Assembly (NCBI GenBank): GCA_963556195.1 | Contig: OY744544.1 | Span: forward strand, 50,071,825-50,135,824 | Origin: Sepiola atlantica | Taxonomy: Eukaryota > Mollusca > Cephalopoda > Sepiida > Sepiolidae | Direction of reading: 5' to 3' | Length of the DNA stretch: 64,000 nucleotides | In this document: positions 1-11,372 of the stretch, piece after piece | How positions within the stretch are numbered: the stretch's first letter is position 1 | How the letters are laid out: every line of letters starts with the position of its first letter | Program-made: the position numbers and the translations under genes | The notes under the pieces: model-generated | The model's input: the letters and a program-made list of their open reading frames with translations, nothing else | The model's database searches: none | What the model was told of the DNA's origin: nothing

Positions 1-106
1 ATTATCATTTATTATAGATATATCAGTAATACCATACAACTGCGTATATAGCGCTGACACAATATAACTGCTATGATGTGCTAGAACTAAGTATATTACA
101 GAATTT

Positions 107-108
<2 letters not shown>
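1..108. repeat. Diverged satellite monomers, block 1
   Basis: This block carries the same words as the larger blocks downstream: TATCATTTATTATA, a TATATCAGTAATACCAT-like run, AACTGC, and a GTGCTA...TATATTACAG run. It is a decayed piece of a tandem satellite of roughly 70-90 bp per monomer. It ends in a (TA)n tract. No coding potential is seen. Confidence 0.6.

Positions 109-142
<34 letters not shown>
109..142. repeat. (TA)n microsatellite
   Basis: Uninterrupted TA dinucleotides directly follow a satellite monomer, at the position where other monomers also expand. Confidence 0.9.
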
Positions 143-144
<2 letters not shown>

Positions 145-557
145 GATTTTTCACTTAGAAGATAGATTATTCAGTGACGACCGGGATTAGGCCAATAAAA
201 AACAAACTTGATGATACTCGATTACAGGGTACATAGCATTTATATGTGACTTTTTGAGGGCTTACCAAAGCATTCCGTTCAGGAGCCCAATCATCACCAC
301 AAAATACCTTTTCATTCAAAGATTATTGATTTATCATTTTCAAATTAAAGAGGTTTTCCTACACGTGTTTCACTACCAATCAGGTCTTTGCTTAGCAGAT
401 CATCAGGGAAATTAAGTACCTAGAATAAGATTAACAACAACCGACAATACACAATGTGGTGTTGCTTTAATTGGGGTCATTTAAGAAGAGAAGAAAAAAT
501 AAAAAGATTAAAAAGGGAGAAAATAGAAAATGTCTTGGAAAAATATCATGCAAGATT
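143..557. other. Unassigned non-coding stretch
   Basis: No open frame or known protein similarity is seen. The segment interrupts the satellite and may be an inserted element. It contains a degenerate hammerhead-like core on the minus strand (368-406). Confidence 0.4.
368..406 (-). ncRNA. Degenerate hammerhead-ribozyme-like core
   Basis: Read on the minus strand, CTGATGA (400-406) is followed about 28 bases later by GAAA (368-371) and then CACGTGTAGG. CTGANGA and GAAA are the two conserved core strings of hammerhead ribozymes, which are known in Penelope-like elements. Stem II between the two boxes does not pair convincingly, so this is a decayed relic at best or a chance match. Confidence 0.3.
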
Positions 558-558
558 T

Positions 559-666
559 CCGCAGCATTGTTACTTCTAATCAAAACAGCAAAAAATTAGT
601 CCCAAACCAGCACAAACAGCAAAATATTTTTTCGCTGTTTTTACTGGTTTGGGACCATTACTGCGG
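559..666. repeat. Compound inverted repeat (hairpin)
   Basis: GTCCCAAACCAG (599-610) pairs exactly with CTGGTTTGGGAC (644-655). Inside it AAACAGC (614-620) pairs with GCTGTTT (634-640). An outer CCGCAG (559-564) can pair with CTGCGG (661-666). It may be a small foldback element or the end of one; no gene is associated. Confidence 0.7.
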
Positions 667-881
667 TGATATAAACTAGTTACATTGCATTATCATTTAT
701 TATATTTTCGATTATACCATGAAACTGCAGTACTCTCTTAAGATTATCATTCATTATATATATCTGTGATTCCATGCAGTAATGTGCTAAGTTATGAACA
801 TTGTATTATCATTTATTGAATATATCGGTCGTACAATAGAACCGCAGTAATGTGCTAAACTATGTATATTGCAGTATCTGT

Positions 882-940
<59 letters not shown>

Positions 941-945
941 TACAC

Positions 946-1003
<58 letters not shown>

Positions 1004-1170
1004 CACCATTAAACTGGAGTAATATGCTAAGCTATAAACATTGCATTATCATTTATAGTATATATCGCGATACGACACAAAGAAACTACTATGATGTTCT
1101 AAACAATGTATATTGCAGAATCTGTAATTATATATATACTAACAAATATATGCTCGTTCGGTTGCATTTT
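667..1170. repeat. Satellite block 2 with two (TA)n expansions
   Basis: Several diverged monomers are visible, each with CATTATCATTTATTATA, a GTGATACCAT-like run, AAACTGCAGTAATGTGCTAAG and TATGTACATTGCAG. TA tracts at 885-936 and 961-997 sit between the ATTTATTATA and CGGTGATACC words of the monomer. The long tyrosine/isoleucine open frame here is only translated TA repeat. Confidence 0.75.
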
Positions 1171-1790
1171 TTCTACTTGTTTTAAATTACATATTACATA
1201 CATTACATTTTAAACTAAGTAAAAGGTAACCGCAGGGAAAGTGTTTAGAAAACAAAATCTTTAAATTCTCTTCGATAAATAGAATAAAGTTGTTTACTGG
1301 AAGTTACTTTATTGTTTCAGAAGACAGCCTAACAAAATTTATATTTGGCGGACCTATAGATGACCCATCCTCCAGTCTAAAGTTTTAAGTTTCACATTAC
1401 ATACATTACATTTTAAGTTACACATTACATACATTACATTTTAAGTTACACATTACATACATTACATTTTAAGTTACACATTACATACATTACATTGGAA
1501 GTTACACATTACATACATTACATTGGAAGTTACACATTACATACATTACATTGGAAGTTACACATTACATACATTACATTTTAAGTCACATATTATATAC
1601 ATTACATTTTAAGTTACATTTTAAAGTAGGAAAGTGTTTAGAAAACAAAATCTTTAAATTCTCTTCGATAAATAGAAGAAAGTTGTTAACTGGAAGTTAC
1701 TTTATTGTTTCAGAAGACAGCGTAACAAAATTTATATTTGGCGGACCTATAAATGACCCACTCGCAAGTCTGAACTCTTTATAGAATTTT
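1171..1790. repeat. About 410-bp duplication bracketing a 28-bp minisatellite
   Basis: A segment of about 150 bp beginning GGAAAGTGTTTAGAAAAC occurs at about 1226-1385 and again at about 1628-1780 with few differences. Between them lies a 28-bp tandem array (about 1390-1620) whose unit contains ACATTACATACATTACATT plus TTAAGTTAC or GGAAGTTAC. The array edge also precedes the first copy, so unequal exchange of a larger unit is likely. The short open frame over the second copy (1551-1784) has no recognisable product. Confidence 0.8.
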
Positions 1791-3004
1791 TTTACATTTT
1801 TTTCGGATTACTATCGATTAAGCAACACACATTCAGATTATCAAAATAAAATTTGTTTGAACTTTAGAGGAGGTTCAGTTTGCTATTCAAATCTCACGTA
1901 AATTGAGCCCCTCTTTGGCAACGTGTGGTATACGTCATCCAAAATGGTCCTCAAGTTGTAACATAGGTCGTAAAAAAATAATATTTTTTTTAGTTTTTTG
2001 AAACGAAAAAAAAGTGTACCTAAAATAAAATCAACAATTAAAAAAAATAATGTGTTTGGCTGTTTTTACAAAACAAGAAAGAAACTCACCCATGCTTTAT
2101 TTTAATAAATAAAACACGGAATAATAAAAACATAGTTTTAAAACAAAATTTACCCTTTACGGCGTAAAATGAAAAACCAGAAATCCTAAACTCATATAAG
2201 GTCGTAAAAAGATAATAATGTTTCAAGTTTTTCAAATCGAAAAAAAAGATGTACCTAAAATAAAATCAACAATTTAAAAAATTAAATACACTGAACACGA
2301 TTCTAAATTTAGTTATTAATTGCTCTGTAATTTTACAAAAACATAGAAATTTTTAAATCGATTACTTTTTTAACTGAAACAATTTGGTTGAATAAATGTG
2401 TGCTTTAAAACATAATTTCTAATAAGATTTAAAAAAAACGTTGTAATAAAACAAATCAAAGTAAATATACTATTTACTCGTACAATAAATCTCAGAGAAT
2501 GTGTTGTTTACATGTTATTAATCAAATAACGCGCTCCTATCTTGAGTCCATCCCCCTCTATCTATTTTATCTCTCTCTTTTTCTCTGTATTTCTCTCCTT
2601 CTCTCTTTCTTGAAATAGAACTTTATATGCGTTCAAAATAGAACGTCGCACTTAATAATCAGAGGGCAGTAACCAAATGTTGGCGTGGACGCCGGTCGTT
2701 CAAACATATCCCATTACAATCTAATTTAATTACGAAACTTAATTATATATATAAAAAAAACAATGTATTTAATTAATTATATTGATGAATTTTATTAAGA
2801 TTATTATTATCGAAGACAATATTTTAAATAATCCGGAAATGTGAAAAAAAAATAATGAGTGTATATTTGCGAATGTTAACTTATTAAAAAGCTTTAAAAC
2901 AAATCAATTATGTGAATTATAAAAACACGCGTTGGGGAAGTTTTAGAATGGGTACATATAGGAGCTGATAAGTAGATATAAAACGAGAGCGATCAAAACT
3001 AATA
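1791..3004. other. AT-rich non-coding stretch with one duplicated segment
   Basis: No gene is seen. A segment of about 75 bp beginning GGTCGTAAAAA and ending AAAATCAACAATT occurs at about 1967-2040 and 2201-2276. A CT-rich run lies at 2545-2615. The rest is AT-rich sequence without recognisable structure. Confidence 0.6.
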
Positions 3005-3199
3005 ATATAGTTTCGGCTTCAGACAGTAAGACATATACATTATCTATATTATCGGTGATACATGAAACGGCTGTTGTAAGCATTGCGTTATCATTTAGTA
3101 TAAGGGATAGAATTGTGTAGTGATATGCAAAGCTATGTAGATTGATATATGTCGGTGGTACCAAGAATTATAGCTATGTTTTAAGTTATTTACAATGCA

Positions 3200-3244
<45 letters not shown>

Positions 3245-3424
3245 ATACGATTAAACTGCAGTAATGTGCTAAGTTATGCACATTGCAGCATCATTTATTA
3301 TATATATCCGTGATACAAATAAACTACAGTAACGTGCTAATGTAGGTACCTTGCAGTATGTATTATTATATATCGGTGATAACTTGAATCTGCCATAATG
3401 TGCTAAGTACATTGCATTATCATT

Positions 3425-3500
<76 letters not shown>

Positions 3501-3678
3501 TATACGATTAAAGTTCTGTAATGTACTAAGCTATGTACATTGCAGTATCATTTATTAGCTATATCGGTTATACCATAAAATTGCAGTAATATACTAAGCT
3601 ATGTATATTGCATTATCATTTATCGTATACACTGACACTGTAGTAATGTACTAATCTATGTACATTGTGGTATGTGTT

Positions 3679-3758
<80 letters not shown>

Positions 3759-3811
3759 ATACCATGACATTGCAGTGATGTGCTAAGCTATGTACATTAG
3801 AATATCATTTA

Positions 3812-3871
<60 letters not shown>

Positions 3872-3985
3872 CTGATACGATGAAAGGTCACTAATATGTT
3901 GAGCTATGTGTATTGCAATGTCATTAATTATTTATATCGGTGATACAATTAAATTGCAGTAATTTGCTAAGCTATGTATAAATAA
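3005..3985. repeat. Satellite block 3 with four large (TA)n expansions
   Basis: About nine diverged monomers run head to tail. Consensus words are TATCGGTGATACCAT, AAACTGCAGTAATGTGCTAAG, CTATGTACATTGCAG and TATCATTTATTATA. TA tracts occur at about 3201-3239, 3429-3498, 3682-3752 and 3831-3869 (the last preceded by TCTA repeats at 3815-3830). Each lies between the ATTTATTATA word and the CGGTGATACC word. Confidence 0.8.
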
Positions 3986-4939
3986 TTCCCACTATATAAA
4001 TATATTCTACTGTAACTAAATGCATCCGAACTTTAAACAAAATGAAAAATCTATTAAAATATAATACATCTCTACACATACCTCAATAATAAAATCAAAT
4101 TCATTTTTTTAATAAACAAAAGGAAAACATAACACTATGTAGTTTACAATAATACTTATCAAACCCAAAATACATTTGCGAGAACCAATGTAATATATTA
4201 GTTTAAATGCCCCATTGGGAAATGTATCTCCGACAATAATATAAAAATAATTGTTACTTCGCTTTTTCCTCAATACTCACCTTACATCTCTCCGACGCTA
4301 GCTACATTTGCTAACACCTACAAAAACATGACAGCCTCCTTCGCATTATAGACATATCCTCGTTTACAATACTAAAATAATACACTACGATACCAACATT
4401 AAAAAATTAATCATTCTTGAAGCCCTCTACATAAAACTAAACATCTCACAATCAAAAATATAAAACTAAGAAACTAGTCACAACATTTTAAAGTGTCCAG
4501 CATAGTAATTAACGTAACAAAATTCTTAGCCGTTAAGCAATCATACTTTTGAATCTTTCACGACCTTAGAACGTAATCAAATTCTTAGCCGTTAAGCAAT
4601 CATACTTTTAAATCTCGTACGCGCTTACAACGTAACCACGTGTGCATGTAACATCTCCATATTAGAGACCAATGTTTCTAAAGTTTTACATTACTAGGCG
4701 TTTAAACAGTAGAGACAAATTTGTAAAGAAACCAAGACTAACACCACCTTAAGAGGATTTAACCAATCAAATCGAAAGTTCTCGCGAAAAAGGAAAGTAA
4801 AATAGACGAAGATGTCACAAGACACCGACGGAACTTACATACAACAATTTGACCGAAATACTAAATGGACTATTCAGAAAATTGAAAAAAAATGTTTTAT
4901 CAAGCAAAAACACTCCGTGTTATTTAATAATGTTTGCCT
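3986..4939. other. Non-coding stretch with a 60-bp tandem duplication
   Basis: About 40 bases containing AATTCTTAGCCGTTAAGCAA occur at about 4513-4552 and 4573-4612, giving a 60-bp tandem duplication. A faint trace of a retroelement C-terminal region may lie at 4270-4440 in two plus-strand frames, one reading ILEALYIKLN; this is too weak to name. No intact gene is seen. Confidence 0.45.
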
Positions 4940-4997
<58 letters not shown>

Positions 4998-5006
4998 TTG
5001 TGTGTG
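4940..5006. repeat. (TA)n followed by (TG)n microsatellite
   Basis: TA repeats to about 4984 pass into TG repeats. No gene overlaps; the open frame across it is repeat translation. Confidence 0.9.
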
Positions 5007-5789
5007 CTAAGTTAGTCATAAAGGTAGCAGTACTGGATGTGCTGTGTGAACTATGGGCGAAAATGGCCGAGATTTTATTAGAATCGAACATGTTATATTG
5101 AAAGAATATAAATGTAATCTTTTTCTGCAGTCATTTCTTTTTATTAGCATGCTTTTGTTTACCCATCCTCTTTTTAGGTCGTTCGGCTAAGAGCACCAAG
5201 AAACAATGATATAAAATAACAACCGTTTAAGAACAACCTCCTTATTCACGAGATTCACGTGACGTCATTCTTTCCCCACGTTCAAAGGAATCAGTAAGAG
5301 GGCCAGTCTTTAATACTTAAAAGGGGCGAAAAGAGGAAAACTGTAAAGATAAGCGAAAATAATCCTTCTTAGAGGCGCATAGAAACCTTGAACTGGGAAG
5401 GGGGCGGAATGAAATTGCATTAGAATCGAGAGGTAGTACTTCAAAGGGAAAGCTATTTAGTTGTTTGGAATTCAAGAAAATCACAATTGTTTGCGACATC
5501 AGTCTCTTTAATTTGCAGACACAACTCGTATATTAGTGTTTGTGAATCTTACTTCGGTATGACGTTTTCGTCATATATTTTACACTGAAAAAGCCGCTAG
5601 TATATATTTTGTTCATACTCTGTATTTGTAGAAATGTCGGGAACAACATCGTACACATCGCTATAAGTTATCGCAAACACACGCACACATTCATCCACAT
5701 CTAGTTATATTGATTTATTTGCTGCATTTAGAAAGCAGCAATTAAAGATTGAACTCGCAGTATTGGACATACATTTATATAAACTAAAT

Positions 5790-5846
<57 letters not shown>

Positions 5847-6589
5847 CATTATGTGTATACATCTATTTCTTTTTTCTCCAGCGTAAACGATATCTATACC
5901 ATGAAGTTTTGAGTGATCTAATTAAGCCGAACCAATGATAGATGGGAGTTATCCTGGTTCTCTGCTCTTGAAGGCCTTCTTCTCATAACTTGAAGTATTC
6001 GGACGCAGATCAATGGGAACTTGCACAAAGTTGATGTCGACTAACAAGCGGGATTAATGACCACTTGTTTGACCTTTTGTCAATGGTGGACACTAGCATG
6101 GACATGGCTATGTTCGTCTAGATAGATGGAGAGGTTGATTTGCAAACATTTCAAGATTATGGGACGAGTGCTTAATCAATAGTTGGGAAAGCAAAGCAAA
6201 AGTGCCTTCAACTAATTCAATACTTGTTCCTCGTCTTTCTCTGCTCAAAGATGAGCCTAAATATGCTCATACGGACGTTGTGTACTGCGGGGCATGCTGT
6301 TAGGTGGAGCCAGAAGTGAATGCCTCAACAAGATTTCAGTTGGGTAGCCTTCGTCGCTTTTGATCCACCTTTTTAGTGGTTATTTAATGCCGTTTCTCAA
6401 TACATATTGTAAACGATCACGTGTATACGAGTAATAAAACACAAGCTACTCTTTCCTTGTATATGCGAGAAAATTGCTTTTTTAATTCATGTGTACATCG
6501 ATCAAAAACATTGATAAAAAACGAGATACGATAGAACTTGCACTAGGCATATCCTATTCCATGGGTTCCGACTTTTTCGGAGTCCGGAA
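5007..6589. other. Non-coding stretch with (TA)n at 5791-5839
   Basis: I see no supported gene. The (TA)n tract at 5791-5839 ends in a short CA run. The part from 5900 to 6420 has a more balanced base composition and looks like an old mobile element, but every frame is short and I recognise no motif. Confidence 0.4.
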
Positions 6590-6995
6590 AAATGTACCGA
6601 ACCACTAGTCCCTCTATCTTTGACAGGCTCCCCTAAAAAGCCTCTAATCTAATAGGTCACACACTATCTAATAAGCAACATCCCTGCCTCATCGCCGCAA
6701 TGTTCCATCTCTGCGCTTGTTTTACAAGAATTACAATTAAAGATCTCTAAATGTCGGAGGGCTTTCTACTCTCATAACTTCTTTTCTCGGAAGTCTAGTC
6801 TTTGGAATTCCCTCCCTGCTTCTCTTTTCCCTGACTGCACGAACATGCAGAAGTTTACATATAAAGTGTACACACATCTTGCTGCACATGTCTTCACTTA
6901 GGACGCCCTTACTTCACATTAGCCCCATCTACGTCTCAGTGGCAATGTGCTGTTAGTTTGCATTGAACGAAAGTAAAAAGAAAAAATCGTTGCAA
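6590..6995 (+). pseudogene. 3' fragment of LINE family A
   Basis: This segment aligns by eye with the last 130 or so codons of the LINE at 43456-46195. It keeps the words CTAATAGGTC, CATCGCCGCAATGT, GGAATTCCCTCCCTGC and ACATCTTGCTGC in the same order, followed by a 3' tail containing CAGTGGC and an adenine-rich end. The protein trace is the C-terminal region after reverse transcriptase, with the LWNSLPA-type motif. It is 5' truncated and broken by several frameshifts, so it is a dead fragment. Confidence 0.75.
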
Positions 6996-7162
6996 AAATC
7001 TTTAAAACAAAAACATATCCAGGTAGTTTAACATAAAAACAAATTCTTCTCTTCAGAATCCTTAGTTTAAACGGAAACAGAAAAGGTGAGGTTGACTGCA
7101 TGAAAGAAATAAGAGTAAGAAACAACACGATTAAAACCATGTTCATCGTTCACCCCAAAAGA

Positions 7163-7232
<70 letters not shown>

Positions 7233-8954
7233 AAGAAATAAGAGTGATAAACATGTACGAATGTCCAGATTTATTTCAAACTTAGATTGTTCAATGCAAG
7301 GTATATTCTTTAATAAACTAATGTTTATTGTTCTTTTCTTAAGCCAAGGCTTTTCAAAGATCGAAATCTTATCATCAGAGGAGATATACAGATAGATAAC
7401 TGTGGAAAAATCAAAGTTCAAACATTTGAAAAAATATTATCATTAAAAATGGAGTGAAAAAGAGTTCGTGTGAAAAAGATATGGGATTTGTCCAGATGGT
7501 AATTGTCCGTTACTAAAGTGTCCAATGAAAAGGATATTTTGAAGAAGGAGCAAACAATTTTTTCCGTAGAGGCAGTATGGAAAAGTGTTCAAAATGAAGT
7601 AACTCCAGTGGTGAGAAGTCAAATTTAAATCGTTGATGGAGCGCACTTAAACAGAACTGGCCATTCTAAAATCTTCCTGTGCCAACAGTAGAAAAATAAA
7701 TGACTTTAGTGGTGAAATATTCAAGCGATTCTGATAAAAGATCCCTAAGTTAAAAAGCGAGGCTAAATAAGGAGGTGGGCTGGAGAGAAGGAAGAGTGAA
7801 GCATGAGGGAGGAGAGTAGTAGGGTTAGTTGAAAAAGCTGTGGTTGCTGTTGGAAGGAAAGGAGGGAGGGGAGGTAAGTTTCAAGTGATAGAGGTGTGGT
7901 GGGTATAAAATGTGTTGGGATTGGCCATGCGTGAAGAAACAGGTCAATTGAGTGTAAATATTATTTGAAAAGTAAAGAAAAGAGAATGGGCCATAGTTAA
8001 AAGCGGATTTTGGACGGAGGACAAACTAATTTCGAAAGTTTAATAGGATTACCGTTGCGGAGATTGGAATTTCAATGAATCGAGATCTTTAAATGTTGAA
8101 TAAGTAAGGCAGAGACTAGCGTTAACTAATTAAATATTCAAAAAGTTTAAAAGGGCTATCTAGTTTGTTAGATGTATAATTAAAATAATTACTTAAATAA
8201 TTAAATAATGAAAAAAAATTATTAAATAAAGCCCGGATGTATAATTGGAAGAATAATTAAATGATTAAGCAATTAAAATATTAAATAATTAAGTAAGACA
8301 AGCTGAAAGTATAGTTATACCTCTAGCTTGTCTCACTCAATCGCATTAAAATTTCGGGTGGGGGACAATTTTGGGGATAAGTTTAGACTGCCTGTAACAA
8401 TTTATTTCTATTATAAGTATTATGGGGTGGGTTGGGCTGGAACAAGTAAACTTAAATTTAATGCGAGTGCTTTGAAGTAGTAAATGGCTTTATAGGGGGA
8501 AGTAAAAGGACCGATTGAAGGAGTAACCGAGGAGTGAGTGCTATGCGTTGATGTAGTAATTAGGTGTACTGGGGAGGATGTGTTATTAGGATGGTTATTT
8601 GTGAGGTTGGGGGAGTTAAGATTAAAAATATGTAAATTAATAAATTATAGGATTTAAAAATGTGTCTGATGCTAGAAAGGGGGTTGTTGGCTGGGGGGAG
8701 GGGTGTCAGAGGAAGTAATGAAATTAATGTATTTAAATTTTCGCTTGTGCCTGCAATTAGGTATGAGCTCATTTTTAGAGTTAATAACATTTAAGCTCTT
8801 AGATGCTGTAGCTATCATAAATGTTTCCAGTGTACATAGTTGGCAGAAGGCGGATCCCGGGATGTAGGAATTATACCTTTTTAATATAGCCCAACGTAGA
8901 GAGTAGGGAGTATTTTTAATGTAAAAACTTTTTATTAGATTGGTGCTAGTGGCA
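6996..8954. other. Non-coding stretch, partly purine-rich, with (TA)n at 7167-7227
   Basis: No gene is recognisable. From about 7740 to 8940 the plus strand is rich in G and A. That resembles the bias of the minus-strand Penelope-like element further right, so this could be part of its 3' untranslated region split by the Helitron at 8955-9579. This is a guess from composition only. Minus-strand open frames at 7443-7646 and 8560-8790 show no known domain. Confidence 0.35.
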
Positions 8955-9579
8955 TCTATATATTAATACGATAGCGTGTGTGTTCGTGTGTCACGCTTCC
9001 GGCAAAAGCTCTGCGCATGCGTGCTGCACCTAAATCTTGAAAAACATTCAACTAGCCTGCGTTTAGGAATATTTATATGTTGATCATTCTGGCGCAATGG
9101 TTAGCGAGGTGGTAATTTTTACTTCGGCCCGACTGGTTTATAGTTCGATCCCAACCAACCTCTAAGATTTTTATTCTACATTTCGAGGGGAAGGGGAAGA
9201 AATAATACATTTTTTTATTACCTGGTTAAAAACTACTTTTTTTGTGTTGCTTAAAACTTAAAACTATTTTTTGTTTTTATGTTGGCGTTTTTAATGGCAT
9301 TGTCTATTTAATTACGTTGACTGCTTAAAAAGTAGGGTATCGGCCAGTATTATTTTGTTGTCTTTTTTTTTTGAACGGATGGCATATCAACCATTTTTAG
9401 TAGATATGCGCAGTGTCCATCGTACACGAGTTACTATTTCAAACAATTATTTCACTTTTATCTAGAAGGGGGGGCTCATAATAAAGCAAGCCTAACTTAC
9501 TAACAAATAGAGGGTGCTTTGTTACATTAGGACCCGTATTGAAAACATCATTTCGTGTAATTTACACGGGTTCCGCTAG
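8955..9579 (+). mobile_element. Non-autonomous Helitron, 625 bp
   Basis: The 5' end starts TCTATATATTAATACGATAG directly after an A (8954). The 3' end is CTAG (9576-9579) directly before a T. A hairpin CGTGTAA/TTACACG (9554-9568) lies 7 bases upstream of the CTAG. TC at the start, a hairpin then CTRR at the end, and insertion between A and T without target duplication are the defining Helitron features. There is no Rep or helicase frame, so it depends on a relative elsewhere. A tRNA-like segment lies inside it. The strand given is that of the 3' hairpin. Confidence 0.8.
9089..9160 (+). other. tRNA-like (SINE head) sequence with A and B boxes
   Basis: TGGCGCAATGG (about 9091-9101) fits an RNA polymerase III A box, and AGTTCGATCCC (about 9142-9152) fits a B box at roughly tRNA spacing. 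The acceptor arms do not pair well, so it is not a working tRNA gene. It is more likely a SINE head or a tRNA-derived part carried inside the Helitron. No typical SINE tail was found. Confidence 0.55.
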
Positions 9580-9689
9580 TTAATATTATTGTGTTTGAAA
9601 GAGTAGATATGGTTTGAGATTCGGGTTTTAATGGGGAAAGCACTTGCTCCAATATAAGTGTGTATTTTGTGTGGGGTTGCTGTTATAGC

Positions 9690-10290
9690 ATTTGTGTTAT
9701 TTATAGTATCTGGGTGCTTTGGGTTTGTACGCTCGAGTTTTGGGCGAAATACACGTCGGGATTATTAGTTGGGGAAGATGGGATACTTTGAGAGGTGAGA
9801 TCAAATCCATTATTAGTGAGCGAGGATTGTTGGTTAGTGTAAAAGTGTTATTTAGGGGTTCGTTAGGTACAGGGGGTTGTATATGGGAAGAGCTAACGGG
9901 TGAGTGGGGAATTTTCATGTTGGTATTAGTTTGCATAATGGTATTTTGGGGGAATTGTTTAACAGTACAGGCAACGTTACTTTGTATGCAATTACCATTT
10001 AATGGGTATTCTCTAGATTGTTGGCAGTTGCAGTTATTAGTGGGGTGTACAGCGGGTGCTGGTTGTTGGGCAGATTTATTTTTTTGTTGTTGGATGTGAT
10101 GATGGTTTGTGCTATATTAGGCATTTTGGAGTAAGACATTTTAATAGAGTTTTTATTTAAAATAGTGCTGTACTTATGCGGGTGCTTGAAGTAGTTATCT
10201 AAAATTTTGAAAAATTCTTTAGCTATATAAGTTTTCACATTACAATTATACGGTGGGTAAAACCAAATACTATTCTTTCTTCTAATTTTT
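9690..10290 (-). pseudogene. C-terminal and degraded GIY-YIG region of Penelope-like element 1
   Basis: The minus-strand frame at 9999-10238 carries VKTYIAKEFF and IKMSYSKMPNIAQTI, the segment that normally precedes the GIY-YIG endonuclease. Below 10010 the frames shift repeatedly, and only short traces of the endonuclease region remain (for example TRAYKPKAPRYYK). The GIY-YIG and YIG motifs themselves cannot be read. Endonuclease function is certainly lost. Confidence 0.55.
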
Positions 10291-10590
10291 TTATCATTAT
10301 ATTTACTGCGTTCTTGATGATTAGCAGGCTTGTCAATATTGATAGTTTTAGTGGGTCTATTTATATATGTCTTAGGTTTCTTGGGTAGCGTGGTGTTAGC
10401 TCGTTGCTTATCCTGTATTGTTATTTTGTGTGTAATTACATTTAAAGGTGTGTTCTTTTGGATAGAGGAATTATTCTCATATTTAATTTCATCAGTGTAT
10501 CCCGAGTTAAGGAGTGCATTATTATAGAAGCTGGAATTTTGTTCGAAAATGGATCTTGAGATTCTGTTTGAAATTGAAGGAACTATAGAA

Positions 10591-11139
10591 TTAAAGTATG
10601 GATTTTGGGTGGTTAGAAAGCTTATGTACGTAAAATAGGGTTCGATTAGGTTTGTGGTAGGGGCTAAATGATTCGGAGTTGAGGTCCAGTTTTAGGTCAA
10701 GGAAGTTAGATGTTCTTTTCTCAGGTTCTATAGTTATGGTTAATCCGAAGTTTTTAAAGAACTTGTGTAGGTTTTTAATGGTGTTGTTGTATTGTCTAGA
10801 TCTCTCCCTAGAAACAAAGAGTGAATCGTCCCTGTATAGCCAACCGTGTAGATGTCCGAAGTTGAACTTCAATTCTCTCAACAAGTATAATATTACAAGG
10901 TCAGTAACCTGGGCAGAGTCCGAGGCTCCCATGGTGATATCAAAATTATTGGGGGTATCCTTCCTGGTCCAAAATTTATTGTCAAATATAGCTAGTTGGG
11001 ATTTCCTGGCCAGAATTATTAATTTGGTTTCTAAGTCTGTGATGTCTGAATTATTCTTAGCGAAGATTAAAGCTTTGTTTAGTAGGATAGGAGAGATGGA
11101 CTGATGAAAATTGTTAATGTCGAAGGTGATAAAATTCAA
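10591..11139 (-). pseudogene. Reverse transcriptase core of Penelope-like element 1
   Basis: This is the longest uninterrupted piece (182 codons). Near the start FITFDINNFHQSIS is the FD-x-x-x-FYPSIS-type motif holding the first catalytic aspartate. Further on come DITMGASDSAQ (the MG-x-x-x-A motif) and LYRDDSLF, a Y-x-D-D box holding the catalytic aspartate pair. The C-terminal part reads NFLDLKLDL and KLSNHPKSI, typical of Penelope-like polymerases. The piece is open at its upstream end, with more matching sequence in other frames at 11140-11372. The protein would synthesise cDNA from the element RNA; this copy is broken. Confidence 0.8.
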
Positions 11140-11372
11140 GTTAGAGTTAGATTCATCTCTAGGGTTTAGAAACCAATTGGTGACCTCACCAGAGGATTGC
11201 CAGAGGGTGTATGAATTTTTTTCTTTTAAGTTAGGAATGACTATATCTAAAAAAAATTGCTTATAATGCGTAGGTCAGATTTGGATGGGCAAATTAGTCT
11301 AATGGATGGGTTTTCATGAAAATTTCTTTTGTGATCTTTTAAAGTACATCTGGATGTAGCTGGGGTAAACAT

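Noticed and set aside
9719..10527. Plus-strand open frames of 126 and 65 codons
   Set aside because: They are antisense to the Penelope-like element 1 coding region and have no motif of their own.
10679..11104. 141-codon plus-strand open frame
   Set aside because: Shadow of the minus-strand reverse transcriptase at 10591-11139.
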